The translations under genes and the position numbers were made by a program. Of a stretch of 38,001 nucleotides of DNA, positions 33,205 through 38,001 are shown piece by piece. How positions within the stretch are numbered: the first letter of the stretch is position 1; each line of letters opens with the position of its first letter. The notes under the pieces were generated by a model that ran no database searches, was not told where the DNA came from, and was given only the letters and a program-made list of their open reading frames with translations. Source of the stretch: Didymodactylos carnosus (lineage: Eukaryota; Rotifera; Eurotatoria; Philodinida; Philodinidae); NCBI GenBank assembly GCA_905250885.1, contig CAJNOQ010000989.1, positions 1 through 38,001 of the forward strand. The letters are read 5' to 3'.

Positions 33205-36200
33205 CATGTATTGACAATGAAGCTCATACTCTTGCGAACGATGATAACAAAAATGTTCTTCTTTCTTTAAATGAAAAAGAGGAGTATATAAACGAAACTT
33301 TTATACTAATACATTTCTCATCCGGATGTTTGCGTCGAATCGATCTCTTTTTCTCAAGTATTGCATATGAACACCATCGTTGTTGTTATTGTTCTGATTT
33401 TAGTTGTAACAGTGTGCCGCTTATCGTCGTTTCCACAGATGAGGAACTTCTATCGTCCGAAGGCAATCGAACGAAACAGGAAAAAACGAAAACGAAATTT
33501 TCATTTCCTATTAACATGGATAACATAAGTTTAAAAGGTATGCCTCATACATTTGTTTAAAGTCTATTTAATTCATCTTAGGTACAGTTTCATACGTTAT
33601 TCTTTTCGTATTCTACTATCTTTTTTTTATTTATTAGAAATTTCATCACCAAATTCATGTCCTGGCTCACCGATATTACCGAATACATCATCAAATGCAA
33701 GTTCTCTATTGCCACCTGGTGGTCTTCCACCTAAAAGAAGAACACTGTCTGGACATCGAGCGAGTTATAAACGGGCGCATACTGGTCGACAGGTATATGA
33801 GAAGAATGAAAATATTAAAAATCAATAATATAGTTTGCGTTTTGGTTAAGTCTGTTGATCATACACCAAGGGAATTATTTATTGAATTACAAGAGTTACG
33901 ACTGGATGAAAACAATGATTATCATTGGCATGAATGTGCAAGGTTTGTTATGAAAGTAAATGAATCTCTTCTTCAGTACTCTTCTCTGCTACTTTTTTTT
34001 AATCATTATCTAGGTGGATTCGATATGAAGAAGAATATGATAAAGAATTAGAAAAATGGCAAGCACCACGTGTCGGATGTCTATCATTTCATAGTTTACT
34101 TGAATTAAGGCGTGGTCTTCAATATGGTAAGTTTTATTCAGTTATCACCAAATCATTCATCATTTTATTAATGTTCATAGGAACGGTATTGTTGGATCTT
34201 GAAGAACAAGATATCGAATGTATTTATGATTCAATAATTAATGATGCTATTGAAAATGGGCAATTGAACAAAGATGTTAAAGATGAATTACATAAAGCAT
34301 TGATAGTAGACCATAAACATCCAGAATCTCATTCGTTTTCAGCATTTCGTAGACGATCATCTGCAATTGACTTTCCCCAATCATCAGCACGACGATCAAG
34401 TTTAGCATTCAGAAAGGTAAATATTTTGTGACAGTAATTTGAACTGTTAACAATCTATAATTGATTGTAGAATGATATTATCCATTGCGATGGTCCACGT
34501 CGAATGAGCTCATTTGAACTGAAACCAAATGGCGAATTAAACAAGAATTTCAAAAGCACGGTTGTGAAATATGATAATATTGATGAATCCGTTGTGACAA
34601 ATGTCCATATAAAAAATTGTAAACTTGATGAAGAAGAACTTCATGGCAGTAGTGAAAAGATTAATCAAGAGCAACAACAATCACCTCTACCCATCCAACA
34701 ACATCGACCATCACAAGCTCATATGGGAAGATTAGATCGAAAAAATAGAGATCAACCAGCTTACAAAGTACGCTTATCTAATCGTGTATGCGATCTTAAT
34801 AATCAATAGTCTTTTTATAGTCTGATCTTATGAAACGAATACCAGAAAGTGCTGAATGTGTTGAAGTGTTAATTGGAAGTATGAGGAATTTAACAAGGCC
34901 AATTATGGCTTTTGTCCGCTTATCCAAAGGATTTATGATGGGTAAGAGTGTCTAAAAATGTAATGATATTTTTGTGTTCGAACGGTTTTATTGTATAGAT
35001 GAAATTACCGAAGTACCATTACCAGTGAAGTTTATGTTTCTCTTAATTGGTCCTGTCGAAGAGTATATAGAAATTGGACGATCTCTCAGTACATTGTTTA
35101 GTACTCGAGTAAGTCTGCAAAACAGAAGATTAAGGGACTCTACTTCTTTTAAAATTTTCTAGGAATTCCGAGATACAGCATATCGAGCCATGGATAGACG
35201 AGATCTTTTAAATGGAATCAATGATTTTTTATCCGATTCGATCGTACTGCCACCAGGTGATTTTGATAAAGAGTTACTATTGCCTGTTATTGAAACGGCT
35301 AAATTGAGGAAAATTCAGGCAAAAAAATATTATACACGAAGTCATTCACAAAATGATGCTGCTGACAAAACGTCTGACCACTGTAAGTACTGTTTAATGG
35401 ATGAATAAATACAATGAATAAGAAGGAAATATAATAGTTGCTTCTTAGTGCAGTGGCGACGCCAACAAGTGGACTAAATAGACTACATAATTTTGCCTCT
35501 TCACTAAATATCTTTACATTACACTTGCTCTGACAGCTGTCTTTTACGATGATTTTTTCCGGAGTCCTGAATCCAATTCTGGTTTACAAGTTTTGACCGG
35601 GTGCGATCTAGCTAATCTGCAGCCGGAACCTACTAGTTTAATATTTGTCCATTTTTCTGCAAAAAATCGTAGGTTAATTAATGACTTTTTAAGATGAAGT
35701 AGAGCATGTTGTAGTGGAATATGCAATACTTTCATTATGTCTAACAGGTTTTAGCGGAAATCCAAAAAGATAACTTTGAATAGGTAATAAATAGTAATAG
35801 GTGGCTATTGCTGTCTGAAAGCTTCCGAATAGTTTGCGGTAATTCTTATCTACTGAAAATACTCACGCGCCACTACTAACTTATTCTAAACAGAAATGGT
35901 ACATAGAACAAACTACGAAATTCTTTGTCTTTAGCTCACCTGAGCGGTGATAAAGAAAAACAAGATGATGATCCATTTATTCGAAGTGGTTACATATTTG
36001 GTGGTGTATGGCGAGAAATGCGTCGACGATATCGACACTATAAATCGGATATATTTGACGCATTTGGATTACATTGCATAGTTAGCTTAGTGTTCATGCT
36101 TATTGCTTGTCTAGCTCCGGCGCTGACGTTTGGGGGAATCATCGGTAATTTATTTAAACTATGTTTAAGAAAACAGGCAAAAACTCTTTCGGTTTTAGCT

Positions 36201-37044
36201 GATAAAACAAATAATAAATTGGGTGTGAATGAAATGCTATTGGCATCATCTCTGAACGGTTTACTATTTGGACTATTCAGTGGTCAACCACTACTGATTC
36301 TAGGACCGACTGGACCATTTCTAGTGTTCGAAGAAATGGTTTATGACGTGAGTATTTGATGACTCCTAATTCAACTGGTCAGACGTTCTTTTTGTTATTA
36401 TTCAAGCTTTGTAAATCATTAAATTGTGATTTTTGGACTGTTCGATGTTGTGTAAGCCTTTGGACAACATTTTTTATTATTGTACTCGTGGCATTTGAAG
36501 GAAGTTTTATGATTCGACATGTTACACGTTTTACTGAGGAAATATTTGCTTTTATTATTGCTCTTGTCTATCTGTATGAACCATTTAAAAAATTACACAA
36601 AGTAAGTGTATACTATACTGAAAATCAATTTTTTTTCTACGAATAATTTTTAATTCATAGATTTTCAAGGAGAATCCCGTATTGGGAAAATACGATAATT
36701 ATCCACTTTATTGCTCTTGCAATAAATCACAATCATTTTTGTACAATAAAACAACTTTGACACTAGATGTGATATCTTCTTCATTAGACCAATTATCCAC
36801 TACTACGCCATTATCATTTTTTACCACTAATGTGACAAATCTATATAATCCGTTAAGATATGCTTGTAACGATTGTTTATCGCATGAATCGTTAAAAGAT
36901 TTTACGAAATTAAATCAGAAAAATTTCTACAATATTCCACAACTACCAAACAAAGCATTATTATCGCTCATCATTTTACTTGGAACATGTTTCATCTCTA
37001 TGGCACTTAAACGATTTCGACGAAGCAAATTTTTTGGAAGGACG
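26036..37044 (+). CDS. Anion exchange protein, SLC4 family AE/band 3-like (3' end beyond window)
   Basis: Fifteen exons, phase-consistent, 870 codons so far: 26036-26129, 28776-28875, 33404-33537, 33638-33792, 33851-33942, 34014-34126, 34181-34416, 34471-34767, 34821-34941, 34999-35108, 35163-35382, 35935-36144, 36199-36347, 36407-36601, 36661-37044. The family exchanges chloride for bicarbonate at the plasma membrane. The cytosolic domain (about 162-530) shows HECARWIRYEEEY, LLELRRG, GTVLLDL, FVRLSKG and DLLNGINDFL. The membrane domain starts near 597 (FDAFGLHC...APALTFGG), then GQPLLILGPTGPFLVFEE, VAFEGSFMIRHVTRFTEEIF and KKLHKIF, equivalent to the stilbene-binding lysine motif of AE1. RRRYRHYKSDIFDAF and the EGSF motif favour AE over sodium-bicarbonate cotransporters. 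The extracellular loop in exon 15 has N-glycosylation sites (N763, N771, N799) and four cysteines. Exons 1-2 rest on phase matching only. The last donor is at 37045. Confidence 0.85.
26130..28775 (+). other. Long first intron of the anion-exchanger gene
   Basis: From donor GTAAAT to acceptor AATTTTAG. Very AT-rich and without a recognisable gene or complete transposon. A duplicated AGAGAGTACGAT word occurs near 27408 and 27499. If exon 1 is wrong, this is simply intergenic DNA. Confidence 0.4.
29128..29151. repeat. Poly-T run (24 T)
   Basis: An uninterrupted T24, preceded by further T-rich sequence (from 29111), inside the long intron. It could be the A-tail of a minus-strand retroposon, but no body is visible. 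Confidence 0.9.
29587..29650. repeat. Purine-rich (GA) tract
   Basis: Over 60 bases almost wholly A and G, interrupted at about 29609 and 29635, including GAAGAAGAAG runs. Such mirror-like polypurine tracts can adopt triplex structure. Here it is an intronic simple repeat. Confidence 0.7.
33174..33203. repeat. (TA)15 microsatellite
   Basis: A pure TA dinucleotide run preceded by a CT-rich stretch, located about 200 bp before exon 3 of the anion exchanger. Confidence 0.95.
35451..35875. mobile_element. Possible hAT-like MITE in anion-exchanger intron 11
   Basis: Intron 11 is 552 bp, unlike its short neighbours. Most of it lies between CAGTGGCGAC on the left and CGCGCCACTA on the right, short inverted ends of the kind seen in hAT elements. 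I could not see an 8-bp duplication. No coding capacity. Confidence 0.35.
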
Positions 37045-37195
37045 GTAATAATATTATGAATTTACTCGACTTTTCTTTTCGCTTTCTATATCTCTGATTC
37101 TACACTAACTGATAAAAATATGAATAAGTGGAATATAGAACTAGTTGCGTATAAGGCCATTTCTTTCGACCACACTATTTTCAAAAAATAATTGT

Positions 37196-37375
37196 ATATT
37201 CGGAATCAGCATCGAATTCTGAGTAAAATGAAGTATTTTTTTCTCTCGAAAATCGATTTTCATTTTTTTCGAAAAATTTCTGCCCCCTATTCTTTGAAAC
37301 ATGGAAAAAGTTTTACTTTTCGATTTATTTGAATTATATATCATTCGATGCAGAATTTCATGCTGATTACGAATA
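37196..37375. repeat. Foldback repeat in the last visible intron
   Basis: ATATTCGGAATCAGCATCG (from about 37196) and its imperfect reverse complement ATGCTGATTACGAATAT (to about 37375) form arms of about 26 bp. No coding sequence is seen between them. Confidence 0.5.
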
Positions 37376-37680
37376 TTAGATTCGTTTTGTACAAAAAGTT
37401 TCTTGGAAATGAAAAAACAACTTTTTTTGACAGGTGGTTGTTTTGCCCGTCCTACGATTTTGACCGCCAGCCAATTCAGGAACTAAGTTTGGAAGAAGAA
37501 AACACATTCAGTCGTGTGTAAAAATGATTTTTCTATCTATGTCATGTAAAATACAATATATAAAACCGAGTTTTGCATAAGAATTCGCTAAAAAGTGAAA
37601 ACTTGGCGAAAAACACAAATTTTTCGTCACTTGGTGACCGCTTTCCAGTACAACCAAGACTTAATCCATTGAGTTAGATA

Positions 37681-38001
37681 CATAGATCAATTCCATTTTT
37701 CGTGCTCATCCCAGATATGACCTTAAAAATTCAAGAAAAGATGCAGAACATGGCTACAGTTTGGAAATACCTCAAAAAGTAGGGAAATTCACCGTTAAAT
37801 CGTCATTGTAGAGGTCTAAGCAATCACAAATAAGCATGAAAAGCTCATACACGTAATCAACACGAAAAATTCATTCGAATAACTTTCAGCATATTTCTAC
37901 GACATTTTCTTTTGTCGAAAGTTCAACGGCATATTTTGCACGCAGATGTATCAAAAAATAGCTTTTTTGAGAATGAGCACGAAAAATGGAATTGATCTAT
38001 G
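37681..38001. mobile_element. Inverted-repeat element ending at the window edge
   Basis: CATAGATCAATTCCATTTTT followed by CGTGCTCAT (37681-37709) is exactly inverted at the last 29 bases (37973-38001). The 321-bp unit is non-coding and sits in the intron after exon 15 of the anion exchanger. Because the window stops at its right end, the repeats may be longer and the target duplication cannot be read. Confidence 0.75.

Larger units (their letters stand above)
28876..33403 (+). other. Very long second intron of the anion-exchanger gene
   Basis: About 4.5 kb from GTAAGTAG to GATTTTAG, compared with 50-80 bp for most introns in the window. It holds a 24-T run, a purine-rich tract and a TA microsatellite (listed separately). 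A 106-codon hydrophobic frame at 31681-32001 shows no family match. Alternative promoters or first exons could lie here. Confidence 0.4.

Noticed and set aside
35544-35735. 63-codon minus-strand frame in intron 11
   Set aside because: Sits in a probable inserted element; no similarity to the host gene or to a known family.

Overview
The window looks like nuclear DNA from a small, AT-rich invertebrate animal genome. The genes I can read have spliced exons with GT-AG introns mostly of 50-80 bp, use the standard code, and belong to metazoan families (CLIC, ZDHHC9/14/18-type palmitoyltransferase, D-aminoacyl-tRNA deacylase, AE-type SLC4 exchanger). A bdelloid rotifer would fit the low GC, short introns and dense small transposons, but this is inference. 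I see no bacterial, phage or CRISPR features.

Layout. 1-5.15 kb has no intact gene. It holds foldback and MITE-like repeats, a pogo/Tigger-like non-autonomous element and a frameshifted Myb/SANT-like remnant between two related hairpins. 5.15-6.16 kb (minus) is a four-exon CLIC-family gene, with a possible signal-peptide exon further upstream. 6.4-13.37 kb has no confident gene. It contains a near-perfect 208-bp inverted repeat, a tRNA-SINE-like head, a decayed LINE endonuclease segment, a terminal-inverted-repeat element with 31-bp tandem repeats, and a small MITE. 13.37-16.13 kb (plus) is an eight-exon DHHC palmitoyltransferase. Its 1.45-kb fourth intron carries a complete intronless gene on the opposite strand for a secreted-then-anchored, C-type-lectin-like membrane protein. 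17.05-17.62 kb is a pseudogene of the nucleolar GTPase GNL2/NOG2 that has lost its GTPase core. 17.81-18.06 kb is a 250-bp MITE with a perfect 10-bp target duplication, lying directly upstream of the two-exon DTD gene (18.1-18.7 kb). 20.2-20.55 kb encodes a short secreted peptide, followed by two small inverted-repeat elements and an 898-bp mariner-like element flanked by TA. From 26.0 kb to 37.0 kb runs a 15-exon 5' portion (870 codons) of an AE-type (band 3) anion exchanger. It has two long 5' introns and continues beyond the window; its last visible intron contains another inverted-repeat element that reaches the window edge.

The genes do not form an operon or an obvious pathway; they are unrelated housekeeping and membrane genes. 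Their exons were placed by hand from homology memory and splice sites. All phases close without internal stops, but transcripts could shift first exons. I did not find a convincing new biological system. The most notable points are the nested antisense receptor-like gene, the CPIC dithiol motif in the CLIC protein, the GTPase-deleted GNL2 relic, and the density of unrelated palindromic elements.
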